A stretch of DNA of 51,302 bases from Spirochaetia bacterium (GCA_017535435.1 JAFXTY010000017.1:1-51302), one strand, 5' to 3'. Counted from the first letter of the stretch, positions 1-8,679 are shown. Translations and numbers: made by a program. The notes: a model not told the origin generated them from the sequence alone.

Positions 1-1
1 C

Positions 2-2047
2 AACATGGATACACTTGTGGCCATGGGTTCGGCAGTCTCTTTCCTCTGGAGTCTGGCAGTCCTGTTCCAGATGACCAGCCTTATCACTGATGGACAGACC
101 AACGGGGCTTTATCAGAGCTCTATCACAAACAGCTCTACTTTGAATCAGCTGCCATGATACCTGCCCTCATCACAGTGGGGAAAATGCTGGAGGCCATGT
201 CCAAGGGGCGCACTACAAACGCCCTCAAGAGCCTTATGAGGCTTGCCCCCAAGACAGCCCTTCTGATCCGGGAGGGAGCAGAGGTGGAAGTACCGGCATC
301 AGAAGTCAAGGCCGGCGACATCTTCGCAGTGCGCCCCGGCATGAGCATCCCTGTGGACGGCATAGTGCTGGAGGGCGGGAGCGCAGTGAACGAAGCCGCC
401 CTCACCGGCGAATCCATTCCTGTGGACAAGAAGCAGGGTGACCGGGTCAGCGCCGCCACCATCAATCAGTCAGGCTACTTAAAGTGCCAGGCAACCCGGG
501 TTGGGGAAGACACCACCCTGAGCCAGATAATAAAGATGGTGTCGGACGCTGCAGCCACAAAGGCGCCCATTGCCCGGATAGCAGACAAGGTATCAGGCGT
601 CTTTGTGCCGGCCGTAATCCTGATTGCGGCCGCGGTCACCGCCGGCTGGGTAATCGCCGGTGAGGACTGGGCCTTTGCACTGGCCCGGGGAATCTCGGTG
701 CTGGTTATCTCCTGCCCCTGTGCCCTGGGACTGGCTACACCGGTGGCAATCATGGTGGGCAATGGAATCGGCGCCAGGAACGGCATATTGTTCAAGACCA
801 GCGAGGCCCTGGAGACAGCAGGCCGGGTGCAGATTGTGGCATTGGATAAGACTGGAACCATAACCCGTGGCGAACCTAGGGTTACAGATATAATCCCGGC
901 CGCCGGAGTGAGCGGAGCAGAGCTTCTGGAAAAGGCTTATGCCCTGGAGGCGAAGAGCGAGCACCCGCTGGCCAAGGCTATTGTGGCCGAAGCTGGGGCA
1001 CAAGGGGCAGCGCTGCCGGATGTGACTGGTTTCAGCGCCCTCTCCGGCAGCGGGGTCAGCGCAGTGGTTGCAGGCCGGACTATGCACGGGGGCAGCGGCG
1101 CCTACATAGGCACTCTGGCACCGGTGGATATGCTGGCGGCACAGGACAGCGCGTGGGCTGGCAAGCCGATGGCTCAGGTCGGCGAGGCCCTAGCCAAGGC
1201 AGGCAAGACGCCGCTGTTCTTCGAGGAGGAAGGCAAGCTGCTGGGCATTATCGCTGTGGCAGATGTGATAAAAGAAGATTCCCCGGAGGCAATCCGGCGG
1301 ATGCAGGATATGGGGCTCAAGGTGGTTATGCTGACCGGCGACAACGCAAGGACAGCAAAGGCTATCGGAGACCAGGTGGGAGTTGATGAGGTTATTGCCG
1401 GAGTGCTTCCCGAGGGGAAGGAGAAGGCGATACGGAAGCTTCAGGAAAGTGGGAAAGTGGCTATGGTGGGAGACGGGATAAACGATGCCCCTGCCCTCAC
1501 CCGGGCTGACATAGGAATCGCCATCGGAGCAGGAGCTGATGTGGCTGTGGACAGCGCAGATATCGTCCTTATGAACAGCACTCTGATGGATGTGGCCAAG
1601 GCTGTGGCGTTAAGCCGCAAGACCTTACAGAATATCCACGAGAACCTGTTCTGGGCCTTCTTCTACAATCTGATCTGCATCCCTCTTGCAGCAGGACTTT
1701 TCGGTTGGAAGATGAACCCTATGATAGGTGCCGCAGCCATGAGCCTGTCAAGCTTCACGGTATGCATGAACGCCCTGCGGCTGAACCTGTACGGCCTCAA
1801 GGGGCAGGATAATTTGAATGTTAAAAGGAGTAACAATATGAAAAAAACTGTAAAGATTGAAGGAATGATGTGCCCTCACTGCGAGGCAAATGTGAAGAAG
1901 ACTCTGGAGGCTTTAGGAAACGTGGCCGGCGCAGAGGTGAGCCACAAGGCAGGAACTGCAATCCTCACCCTCTCCGGGGATGTGGACAATGCAGTGATCA
2001 AGAAAGCTGTTGAGGATAAAGGCTACAAGGTAGTCAGCATTCAGTAA
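2..2047 (+). CDS. copA: Cu(+)-exporting P1B-type ATPase with C-terminal CopZ-like domain, 5' partial
   Basis: ATP-driven copper(I) export across the inner membrane. The start lies outside the window: the first codons read NMDTLVAMGS, the conserved start of the third transmembrane helix, so the N-terminal metal domain and first helices are missing. Counting from the Met at base 5: TGES of the actuator domain at residues 134-137, the CPC metal site at 237-239, the phosphorylated Asp of DKTGT at 281, and GDGIND near 489-494. The last helices carry FFYN and MSLSS, typical of the Cu(I) subgroup. After the last helix the frame continues without a stop into a heavy-metal-associated domain (CPHC, Cys623 and Cys626). 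That domain begins at a Met codon (1838) with its own ribosome binding site, so a free CopZ-like chaperone could also be made. Family assignment is secure; the dual product is inferred. Confidence 0.95.
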   Translation, partial: NMDTLVAMGSAVSFLWSLAVLFQMTSLITDGQTNGALSELYHKQLYFESAAMIPALITVGKMLEAMSKGRTTNALKSLMRLAPKTALLIREGAEVEVPASEVKAGDIFAVRPGMSIPVDGIVLEGGSAVNEAALTGESIPVDKKQGDRVSAATINQSGYLKCQATRVGEDTTLSQIIKMVSDAAATKAPIARIADKVSGVFVPAVILIAAAVTAGWVIAGEDWAFALARGISVLVISCPCALGLATPVAIMVGNGIGARNGILFKTSEALETAGRVQIVALDKTGTITRGEPRVTDIIPAAGVSGAELLEKAYALEAKSEHPLAKAIVAEAGAQGAALPDVTGFSALSGSGVSAVVAGRTMHGGSGAYIGTLAPVDMLAAQDSAWAGKPMAQVGEALAKAGKTPLFFEEEGKLLGIIAVADVIKEDSPEAIRRMQDMGLKVVMLTGDNARTAKAIGDQVGVDEVIAGVLPEGKEKAIRKLQESGKVAMVGDGINDAPALTRADIGIAIGAGADVAVDSADIVLMNSTLMDVAKAVALSRKTLQNIHENLFWAFFYNLICIPLAAGLFGWKMNPMIGAAAMSLSSFTVCMNALRLNLYGLKGQDNLNVKRSNNMKKTVKIEGMMCPHCEANVKKTLEALGNVAGAEVSHKAGTAILTLSGDVDNAVIKKAVEDKGYKVVSIQ
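1824..1840 (+). promoter_or_regulatory. internal ribosome binding site and start for a CopZ-like chaperone
   Basis: The sequence AAAAGGAGTAACAATATG lies inside the copA reading frame. AAGGAG stands 7 bases before ATG 1838, ideal spacing for initiation. A start here gives a 69-residue protein beginning MKKTVKIEGMMCPHCEAN, the size and sequence type of a free copper chaperone. The linker before it is low in sequence character, as if a separate copZ had lost the upstream stop codon. Confidence 0.65.
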
Positions 2048-2052
2048 GTGCC

Positions 2053-2442
2053 TTAGCGCCCTCTGAAAACCAGATAATTCGAGAAAAGAAAATTTACACC
2101 CATTCCTGCCAGGATACCCAAAGCCTGTGGGATGGTTTTGTACGGCCAGGTAAAGAAATAGAGCAGAAGGTTCAATGTGATAAGATTTATTGCCAGGCCA
2201 AACAGAGAGGACATCATAAATTTTGTCCAAAGATGTAATGAGGGAGGTGTTCCTCTGCTCTCCAACTTAAAAGTCCACAGATGGTTTATAAGATAATTCT
2301 GAGTCCCGGCTATTAAAAAACAGAAAGCACTGACCGGGCTCGGTGGAAAATGGAGGTGGTCAGCAAGAATAAAGAAGAGCACCAGATTGGTCACGGTGCC
2401 CAGACCGCCAGTTATGCCGAACTTCAGGAATTTTTTAAACAT
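2053..2442 (-). CDS. GtrA-family membrane protein
   Basis: 129 residues with four predicted hydrophobic segments, the size and shape of the GtrA/DPMS_3 family. These proteins are thought to flip a polyprenyl-phosphate-linked sugar across the inner membrane. Family features include the N-terminal FLKFGITGGLGTVTN segment and the NYLVFR C-terminus. AAGGTG lies a few bases before the ATG. The start overlaps the end of the upstream polyprenol-phosphate sugar synthase by 19 bases, so the two are probably translated together as synthase plus flippase. The 3' end converges on copA with only 5 bases between stop codons. Confidence 0.85.
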   Translation of the reverse strand: MFKKFLKFGITGGLGTVTNLVLFFILADHLHFPPSPVSAFCFLIAGTQNYLINHLWTFKLESRGTPPSLHLWTKFMMSSLFGLAINLITLNLLLYFFTWPYKTIPQALGILAGMGVNFLFSNYLVFRGR

Positions 2443-3137
2443 TTACGCACCTTCCAGACATTAGCAAGAGCTTCAAGGAAAATACCCTGACTCATCTTCG
2501 ACTGTCCCAACACCCTATCAGGGAATACTATCGGGATTTCCTTGATGGAGCATCCCCGTTTCTCGGCCTTGGCCTTCATCTCTATCTGAAAGCTATAACC
2601 TCTTGAGATTATGGAATCAAGCCCTATCTTATCAAGAGCTTCTTTACGCCACATATTATAGCCGCCGGTCAGATCCTTCACGTTCACACCCAGCACAATA
2701 CGGGAATAGAGCGATCCTCCTTTGGAGATAAGATTCCGGAGGAAAGACCAGTTCTCCACGCTTCCACCCTTGATATTCCGGGATCCGATTGCCACATCAT
2801 AGGTCTGAATCGCTTCATACAACTTGGGTAGATATTCTGGTTTATGGGAGAAATCGGCATCCATCTCGCAAAGCACGTCAAAGCCGTGCTCCATGCCCCA
2901 CTTGAACCCAGTGATATAAGCGGTGGCAAGCCCCTGTTTCCCGCTCCGCTCCAGCATGAAAAGCTTATCAGGGAACTGAGTCTGCATCTCTTTAACTGCA
3001 GCCGCAGTCCCGTCGGGAGATCCGTCATCCACCACCAGGATTCCGGCATTTTCCGGGATAACAGCAAAAACCTCAGGCAGCAGCTTCTTGATATTTTCAA
3101 TTTCATTATAAGTCGGAATTATTACTAGTAATCTCAT
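2424..3137 (-). CDS. GT2 polyprenol-phosphate mannosyl/glucosyl synthase (DPM1-like)
   Basis: GT-A fold family 2 enzyme predicted to transfer a sugar from a nucleotide sugar to polyprenyl phosphate on the cytoplasmic face. Family marks are IPTYNE near the N-terminus, VVDDGSPDGT, the metal-binding MDADFSH, and GGYNMWR plus GYSFQIEM further on. It lacks C-terminal helices, like soluble DPM1-type enzymes. The frame can be opened from a GTG at 3152, but the ATG at 3137 is preferred: it follows AAAAGA and gives the usual MRLLVIIPTYNE beginning. The adjacent GtrA gene fits with it as a donor-lipid synthesis and flipping pair. The exact sugar is unknown. Confidence 0.85.
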   Translation of the reverse strand: MRLLVIIPTYNEIENIKKLLPEVFAVIPENAGILVVDDGSPDGTAAAVKEMQTQFPDKLFMLERSGKQGLATAYITGFKWGMEHGFDVLCEMDADFSHKPEYLPKLYEAIQTYDVAIGSRNIKGGSVENWSFLRNLISKGGSLYSRIVLGVNVKDLTGGYNMWRKEALDKIGLDSIISRGYSFQIEMKAKAEKRGCSIKEIPIVFPDRVLGQSKMSQGIFLEALANVWKVRKCLKNS

Positions 3138-3187
3138 AGTTCTTTTATACACTTATAATCTATTTTCGATGTAAATAGTTACAAAGT

Positions 3188-3952
3188 TTAGCACTCGCTG
3201 AGCAGTTTCAGCAACTTCTTCCTGCTTCCGTCGGATAGTTCACCATACGGGGGCAGGACAGAAGGCTTATCGTAATCGTAAGAAAGGATGATTCCAGCCT
3301 CAAAGAAAGTGTCCCACACAGCTTTGTACCGGCCTGGCCCACAGAGAGGATAGATGTATGGCATCTCAATGCGCCATTTATCGCCGCAGGCTTCAATAAG
3401 ACCGGCCTTCTCCCAATCGGAGTAATTGACCTCTTTCTGGAAAGCTATCAGGTTGTAGACAGCCCGCACTGCTCCGGCAAGAATCACCGGAGAAACCGGC
3501 TCGTCGGCAAGTTTCAGCTCGGTCTTGGAAACCACCACACCGGGGGCAAAGGCGAAAGGGACAGGAAGTGAAATAACCACCGGAAGCTCAGATAATTCAA
3601 GAAGCTCATCACCGAAGACAGGGCTCCCTTTTATCGGGTCATTCATCGGGTCAGGAGTAATTGACCCAAGAACCTCCCACGCCTTCTCTTCGGATTTAAA
3701 CAGATAGACGAAGCATTCGCTCCCCACAAGTCTCCTCACAGCCTGCTTGAGCCGGTGGGCATAGGGAGATGGGAAGCCCGGGAGAATCCCCTTGTCGATC
3801 ACATTCTTCATGGCCTGGCCATACCCCTTCTGCCGGTGTCCCATGATCAGGCGGCCCCTGTCCAGCACCATATCAAGATAGCGCTTTCCATCGGCAGTGT
3901 AGAGGAAGTAACCTCTGGCTCTGTTTATCTCCGGAATTTTCTTCATCATCAT
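3188..3952 (-). CDS. class III aminotransferase-like protein lacking the PLP domain
   Basis: 254 residues. Residues 10-40 (RARGYFLYTADGKRYLD followed by MGHR) match the start of class III aminotransferases. The tail, with FFEAGIILSYD and LPPYGELSD, resembles their C-terminal small domain. The central PLP-binding domain, including the Schiff-base lysine region, is absent: length is about 250 against roughly 400-450 for active members. The frame is intact, which argues against simple decay, but catalysis by the normal mechanism is unlikely. Three consecutive ATG codons at 3944-3952 leave the precise start open. It is transcribed divergently from threonine synthase. Function unknown. Confidence 0.6.
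   Translation of the reverse strand: MMMKKIPEINRARGYFLYTADGKRYLDMVLDRGRLIMGHRQKGYGQAMKNVIDKGILPGFPSPYAHRLKQAVRRLVGSECFVYLFKSEEKAWEVLGSITPDPMNDPIKGSPVFGDELLELSELPVVISLPVPFAFAPGVVVSKTELKLADEPVSPVILAGAVRAVYNLIAFQKEVNYSDWEKAGLIEACGDKWRIEMPYIYPLCGPGRYKAVWDTFFEAGIILSYDYDKPSVLPPYGELSDGSRKKLLKLLSEC
3630..3670. repeat. GGTCA-type repeat
   Basis: Tandem TTATCGGGTCA and TTCATCGGGTCA followed by AATTGACCCAAG in the aminotransferase-like gene. The TTATCGGGTCA unit equals the complement of TGACCCGATAA at 20637 and 14666. Confidence 0.4.
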
Positions 3953-3955
3953 AAT

Positions 3956-3984
3956 TTTAACGTTCTTTCAAGAAAATGTATAGT
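3956..3984 (+). promoter_or_regulatory. candidate promoter of thrC
   Basis: TTTAAC (3956-3961), a 17-base spacer and TATAGT (3979-3984) lie in the AT-rich gap between two divergent genes, about 30 bases before the thrC ATG. The -35 box is poor (3 of 6), so this is only a candidate. A short inverted repeat, TTCTT-TC-AAGAA, sits between the boxes. Confidence 0.3.
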
Positions 3985-4015
3985 AAAAACAAAAAAGTTG
4001 ATATATCATAAAGAT

Positions 4016-5320
4016 ATGAAATTTATAAGCACAAGAGACAAAAATAGAGTTGTGACATTCAAGGAAGCTGTTTTCCAGGGTCTTTCCCCGGAGGGCGGCC
4101 TTTTCGTACCCGATTCCACCCCTGATCTTTCCAAGCTTTATGCCGGAATGACAGCTGACACACCGTTCAACGAGTCTGCAATCCAGCTGACTGCAGCCGT
4201 CATGAAGGATGAGATGGACAAAGAGACTGCGGCGCGGATCATAAACCGGGCCTACTACTTCAAACCCGAGATTGTGGACACCGGCGACGATATCTTCATC
4301 GAGGAGCTTTTCCACGGCCCATCCTCTGCCTTCAAGGACTTCGGTGCCTGCTTCCTGGCCGCATCCATGGAGGAATTCCTCCAGTCCGACAACCGGAAGG
4401 CCATCATACTCACCGCAACATCAGGAGACACCGGAAGCGCAGTTGCCCAGGCCTTCTTTGACAAGAAGAACATCGATGTGGTGATCCTCTATCCATCAGG
4501 CCGTGTAAGCCCTCTGCAGGAGAAGCAGCTGACCACACTGGGAAAGAATGTCCGGGCCCTTGAGGTGAAAGGCTCCTTCGACGACTGCCAGCGGATGGTA
4601 AAGCAGATATTCACTAGCCCTGACATGAAGTACCTGCCCCTCACATCAGCAAACTCCATCAACCTGGGAAGACTGTTCCCTCAGTCCTTCTACTACATGT
4701 ACGCCTACAACCAGCTGAAGGCAAAATACAAGAACATCGTATTCTGCGTACCAAGCGGCAACTTCGGAAACCTTACCGCCGGCGTGCTGGACTGGTGCTG
4801 GGGAATGCCTGTGAAGGAGTTCATCGCGGCAACAAACCTGAACAACGAGGTGCCACTGTACCTGGAATCCGGCAAGTACGAGCCCCATCCGAGCTTCAAG
4901 ACCTACTCCAACGCCATGGACGTGGGAGACCCCAGCAACTTCGAGCGCTTAAGATACATTTTCAATGATGATTACAGGAAGATGGGAGAAATGATAAAGG
5001 GAGCCTGGGTATCCAACGAGGACACCCTGAAGGCTATCAAGGACTTCTATGCAGAGAAGAAGAAGTTCATAGATCCGCATACAGCGGTAGGCTATGTGGC
5101 ATCCTGCAGGTACAGGGAAAAGTACCAGCCGAAGGATACAGCCATCATATCCCTCTCAACTGCACATCCGGGCAAGTTCCTGGAGGTGGTGGAAGAGGCT
5201 ACCGGCGCACGCCCTGCCCTCCCTCCGAACCTGGAGCGGCTTCTCAAGCTGGAGAAGCACTCTGTAGTTGTGGAGAACACAGCGGAAGCCCTTAAGGAAT
5301 ACCTTAAGAAGACTTTCTAA
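4016..5320 (+). CDS. thrC: threonine synthase
   Basis: PLP enzyme converting O-phosphohomoserine to threonine and phosphate, the last step of threonine synthesis, in the cytoplasm. 434 residues, within the family's normal length. The start contains FKEAVFQGLSPEGGLFVPD, the classic N-terminal signature. The PLP lysine is Lys107 in SSAFKDFG. ATSGDTGSA and CVPSGNFGN hold the phosphate and cofactor loops. The frame stays open upstream to 3755, but that extension is antisense to the neighbouring gene and is not family-like, so the ATG at 4016 was chosen. The next gene begins 7 bases after the stop. Confidence 0.95.
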   Translation: MKFISTRDKNRVVTFKEAVFQGLSPEGGLFVPDSTPDLSKLYAGMTADTPFNESAIQLTAAVMKDEMDKETAARIINRAYYFKPEIVDTGDDIFIEELFHGPSSAFKDFGACFLAASMEEFLQSDNRKAIILTATSGDTGSAVAQAFFDKKNIDVVILYPSGRVSPLQEKQLTTLGKNVRALEVKGSFDDCQRMVKQIFTSPDMKYLPLTSANSINLGRLFPQSFYYMYAYNQLKAKYKNIVFCVPSGNFGNLTAGVLDWCWGMPVKEFIAATNLNNEVPLYLESGKYEPHPSFKTYSNAMDVGDPSNFERLRYIFNDDYRKMGEMIKGAWVSNEDTLKAIKDFYAEKKKFIDPHTAVGYVASCRYREKYQPKDTAIISLSTAHPGKFLEVVEEATGARPALPPNLERLLKLEKHSVVVENTAEALKEYLKKTF

Positions 5321-5326
5321 AGGCCG

Positions 5327-5827
5327 ATGACCGCGCAGATAGTTTTAGGAAACGGAGTTTTCTTCCTGGGAGCCGTGATTCTCGTGCTCCTGGGACTGAT
5401 CAGGACAAAAAAGAATATCCTCATTGCCCAGATCCTCCAGGAAGTTTTCATGGGTGTCGGAATGCTGATACTGGGGGGAATAGCGGGATTTATCGTGGAT
5501 ACGATATCGATTTTCCGGAACCTGGTGTGCATCAGGTGGAATTATACGCTGAAGTGGAAGCTGATTTTCATAGCAGCGCAGGTGGGATTATACGCCGCCT
5601 TCGGAACCGAGGGATTGTGCGGATGGCTGCCGGTGGTGGCAATGTGCCTTTTCACCTGGTTCCTGGACTCGGAGAATGTGATTCTGCTGAAAGTTCTGAT
5701 AGCTGTGATGCAGCTTATGTGGCTGATCTACGATATCTCTATCGTCAACTATGTGGGGATGGTGGTGGATGTGGTGTCGGCTGTCACCAATGTGGTGGGA
5801 ATCTTCCTGGTAAAAAAGAAAGACTAA
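5327..5827 (+). CDS. YgjV-family inner membrane protein
   Basis: 166 residues and about six hydrophobic segments. The segment NILIAQILQEVFMG, followed by a glycine-rich helix and ISIFRNLVC, matches the Imp-YgjV family of small membrane proteins of unknown role. It follows thrC by 6 bases and is probably cotranscribed. Its stop overlaps that of the convergent DUF4956 gene by 4 bases, leaving no room for a terminator between them. Transport of a small metabolite is conceivable from the fold alone, but nothing in the sequence identifies a substrate. Confidence 0.7.
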   Translation: MTAQIVLGNGVFFLGAVILVLLGLIRTKKNILIAQILQEVFMGVGMLILGGIAGFIVDTISIFRNLVCIRWNYTLKWKLIFIAAQVGLYAAFGTEGLCGWLPVVAMCLFTWFLDSENVILLKVLIAVMQLMWLIYDISIVNYVGMVVDVVSAVTNVVGIFLVKKKD

Positions 5828-6477
5828 ATTCTGACAGCTTTTATTGTGATAGCCTCGCCGGGGAACTTTTCCTTAAGGATTTTCTCCAGCCTCTGTACAT
5901 GGGTTATGTCGTTCCAGACAGCCCTGAAGCATACTTCTACGGAATCAGCCTTGCTCTTGTACTCAAGAAATGTCATCTCCTGGTCATCAGACTCGCTTAT
6001 GGAGCGCATAACCTGATCCTTGTCCGGCATTTTTTCCAGCAGGGTCCGGGGGAACTCTATTGTTATCTCCAGCTCAATGCTGTTCTTGAAGAACTTCTTG
6101 CCGAAGCTGGAGAAGTGGATGCACAGCATAAGAATACCGGTGAACACAGCTATTATAGTTGCTATAAAATAGAAGCCAAGACCACAGGCCATACCTATCA
6201 CAATGGAGAGGAAGATGAAGGACATGTCAAGGAAGCTTCCGACGCTTATCCTGAATCTGATTATGGAGACTGCTCCAACAAGACCGAAGGCTACAGCCAG
6301 GTTGTTGCCGATGACCATCATGGCACCTGCCAGGATCACAGAGATAAAGACCATGGACTGCATCATAAGATGGTTGTTCTGCTTGGACTTGTTCATGATC
6401 TTATACACTTCTGCAAGCCAGAAATTGTGCAGAGCCGCAAGGCCCAGCCCTTTAAGACAGTTAATAAGTACTTCCAT
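5824..6477 (-). CDS. DUF4956 membrane protein
   Basis: 217 residues. An N-terminal half with about four hydrophobic segments contains the family hallmark GAVSIIRFR. A soluble C-terminal half follows, with FLEYKSKADSVEVCF. ATG 6477 is preferred over a GTG two codons upstream because AGGAG stands 5 bases before it. It is the last gene of the long minus-strand operon, directly after three CotH-type lipoprotein genes. DUF4956 proteins commonly neighbour CotH-kinase and VTC-type polyphosphate polymerase genes; here no VTC gene is present. Function unproven. Confidence 0.8.
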   Translation of the reverse strand: MEVLINCLKGLGLAALHNFWLAEVYKIMNKSKQNNHLMMQSMVFISVILAGAMMVIGNNLAVAFGLVGAVSIIRFRISVGSFLDMSFIFLSIVIGMACGLGFYFIATIIAVFTGILMLCIHFSSFGKKFFKNSIELEITIEFPRTLLEKMPDKDQVMRSISESDDQEMTFLEYKSKADSVEVCFRAVWNDITHVQRLEKILKEKFPGEAITIKAVRI

Positions 6478-6485
6478 AATCACTC

Positions 6486-7583
6486 CTAAGGTAAAACAGG
6501 ATCAGAGAGGTGCGAGACTCTTCCGCTTGGAGAGAGGAATCTCAAGAATCTTTCTTTTTCTGTCAAATATTTATTATACCCATCCTTGAAGTTCGGGTCA
6601 TTCTTCATTGCTGTATCGGCGGTCTCAAACATATTCTCAGCATCATCATGCAAGGTTGCAAGGATGCCGTCATCCATGAAAAGCTCCTTCATCCTGCGGT
6701 TGTAGGCAGCCTTTACCTCGGGCACTGCAACCAACCTTCTGGTCAACTGGTTGTCGCCTCCCATTTCATAACCCTTATAATTATAACCCATACAGGATTC
6801 ATTGTCCCAAGGTAAAAGATAAAATTTTTCATTATAGGCAATATAAAGATTAGTCATGAAAGTGTCCTCCACCAGAAGAAAATCATGCACAGCCAGGTAG
6901 GAAGCCACCTTCTCTATATCCACATTTTTAAGTACATAATCTCGCCATTTTACAGGTGAATAAGTGGTGACAGCGGCTAACAGGTTCTCCAGATTGGAAA
7001 AATCATCATCCTCTGGGAACTTCTTCTCGCAAAGAGATCGCAAGGGATGGTTGTTCTCCAGGTGGTCATAATCCTCGAAATAGGACTTATAAAGCTCGCC
7101 TCCAAGGATATCCTCGTCATAGTAGGTGATAAAGTTGTAGCAGCCCAGATATTCATCATTCAGGAAAAGACCGATAGTCTCGGTGTCGCAGGCCGGGAGC
7201 CCCGCAAGCTGATGGGCCCGCATGGCTATCCGGTTGCTTATGCCGGCCACCTCATCTCCACGCTCCAAGACATATTTTCTGCCATCAATCTTAAGTTGGA
7301 AGGACTTTTTCGGGTGCATGCGGGAGGTATAGCCTCGCACCTTGAGCTTTCCCTCGCCCCGCCATTTCTCGTAAATGACGGAGCAGGAAACAGAATCAGA
7401 AATAGAAACTGAACTATACAACCGCATAAGGTTTTCATCAGAGAGGAACAATTCAAGCTTCTGGGCTTTGCCAGTATCAACATCATTGTCTTCGGCGGTA
7501 AACTCACCGCAGCCGATAAGAACTGCAAGAATACAAGAGGAAAGAACAAACAGAATTATATGGCATTTAAAAGCATTCTTCAT
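6486..7583 (-). CDS. CotH-kinase-family lipoprotein (third paralogue)
   Basis: 365 residues from ATG 7583. A signal peptide ends in the lipobox VLIGC (Cys25), followed by GEF, so the mature protein is predicted to be a lipoprotein outside the inner membrane. The CotH-like fold is supported by RGYTSR plus PKKSFQLKI (nucleotide-binding basic residues), AVHDFL, TNLYI and LPWDNESC, a WD-type metal motif. CotH proteins are atypical protein kinases. The frame opens 18 codons earlier, but that part lacks a signal peptide. The ATG sits one base after the stop of the preceding paralogue, so coupled translation is likely. Substrate unknown. Confidence 0.8.
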   Translation of the reverse strand: MKNAFKCHIILFVLSSCILAVLIGCGEFTAEDNDVDTGKAQKLELFLSDENLMRLYSSVSISDSVSCSVIYEKWRGEGKLKVRGYTSRMHPKKSFQLKIDGRKYVLERGDEVAGISNRIAMRAHQLAGLPACDTETIGLFLNDEYLGCYNFITYYDEDILGGELYKSYFEDYDHLENNHPLRSLCEKKFPEDDDFSNLENLLAAVTTYSPVKWRDYVLKNVDIEKVASYLAVHDFLLVEDTFMTNLYIAYNEKFYLLPWDNESCMGYNYKGYEMGGDNQLTRRLVAVPEVKAAYNRRMKELFMDDGILATLHDDAENMFETADTAMKNDPNFKDGYNKYLTEKERFLRFLSPSGRVSHLSDPVLP

Positions 7584-7584
7584 A

Positions 7585-8679
7585 TCAGTGCAGTATAAGA
7601 CTGTCTCCATCGGAGGCGCGACCTGTGTTCTTATCAAGATAGTTCAGCACATAGGTTTTTATTTTCATAAAATCCACTCTGGATGTGGCATATTCTGGGT
7701 CGCTTGCCATTGCTGTACAGATATTGTCGAACATAGCCCCAGCCTCATTCCTCAGCTGATTTAGAATGCAGGAGGCACCTCCTCCTGTAAACAGTTCCTG
7801 CATCTTCTGATTGTATACAGCCTTAAATTCTGGTACTGCCGCCAGACGACTTATAAGCTGATTGTCATTGCATAGAGTGTAACTTTTTCTGCCCGGCAGC
7901 ATACACTGTTCATTATCCCAGGGGATTATCCTATATTTGCCGTCGAACTGGATATAATAGTTGGTACGGCCGGTGTCAATCACGGTTAGAAAATCATGGA
8001 CGACAAGGTATGAGGCGGTCTTATCTATATCCACCTTTTTAAGCACAAATTCATGCCAGTCTGCATCCGAGAAAGAGGAGCAGGCACATATCAGGTGCTC
8101 CATGTTTGACACATCCCCGTCCTTTGGAAACTTTTTCTCGGTCTGTGAAATTAAAGGATGATTCCTGTCCATGTCGAGTTTATTTTTGAACCAGCATTTA
8201 TACAACTCACCGTCCATGAAATCTGGATCATAGTATGTTATGAAATTATAGCAGCCAAGATATTCATCATTAAGGAACAGAACCACCGACTCGGTGTTGC
8301 AGGCAGAGACCCCGGCCAGCTGATATGCCCGCATGGCTATCCGGTTATATAGACCACCGTTTTCCTGTCCCCGTTCCAGCATATATTTCTTGCCGTCGAT
8401 TTTAAGGGCAAAAGATTTTTTAGGCTTAAGCCTGGAAGAAAGACCACGTACCTTTATTTCTGCCTCCCCATGCCATTTATCCTTATCCAATGTACAAGCG
8501 GTATAAGAGTCTGTGGCAACAGAACTGTACAGCCGCTGCATCTTATCCTGGGAGAGGTAGATATGCACCTCGCTCACATACCCGGTATCCACATCATCAT
8601 CTTTGGTTGTGAACTCACCGCAGGCGGCAAGAGAAAAAATAATCAGACAGAAAGGAAAAACCCTCAGGACTTTACGCAA
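7585..8679 (-). CDS. CotH-kinase-family lipoprotein (second paralogue)
   Basis: 364 residues. Starts at a TTG codon (8677-8679) preceded by GGGGA and overlapping the end of the upstream barrel gene by 16 bases. Signal peptide with lipobox SLAAC (Cys20), then GEFTTKDDDVDTG, closely like the neighbouring paralogue. Kinase motifs in order: VRGLSSR, PKKSFALKI, VVHDFLT, TNYYIQF and IPWDNEQC. Similar length and order throughout mark a tandem duplication. Predicted to act in the periplasm or at the outer membrane, possibly on the barrel encoded just before it; that pairing is inference. Confidence 0.8.
   Translation of the reverse strand: MRKVLRVFPFCLIIFSLAACGEFTTKDDDVDTGYVSEVHIYLSQDKMQRLYSSVATDSYTACTLDKDKWHGEAEIKVRGLSSRLKPKKSFALKIDGKKYMLERGQENGGLYNRIAMRAYQLAGVSACNTESVVLFLNDEYLGCYNFITYYDPDFMDGELYKCWFKNKLDMDRNHPLISQTEKKFPKDGDVSNMEHLICACSSFSDADWHEFVLKKVDIDKTASYLVVHDFLTVIDTGRTNYYIQFDGKYRIIPWDNEQCMLPGRKSYTLCNDNQLISRLAAVPEFKAVYNQKMQELFTGGGASCILNQLRNEAGAMFDNICTAMASDPEYATSRVDFMKIKTYVLNYLDKNTGRASDGDSLILH

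Noticed and set aside
438-448. TGACC-G-GGTCA palindrome in copA
   Set aside because: It falls in the conserved GDRV codons common to the family, so it is probably chance and was left out of the repeat set.
3755-4015. N-terminal extension of threonine synthase
   Set aside because: It overlaps the divergent gene antisense and lies before the family's normal beginning at the ATG 4016.
5527-6489. 320-residue plus-strand frame
   Set aside because: It shadows the YgjV-like gene in another frame and the DUF4956 gene antisense. Its protein is Cys/His/Tyr-rich without family character.
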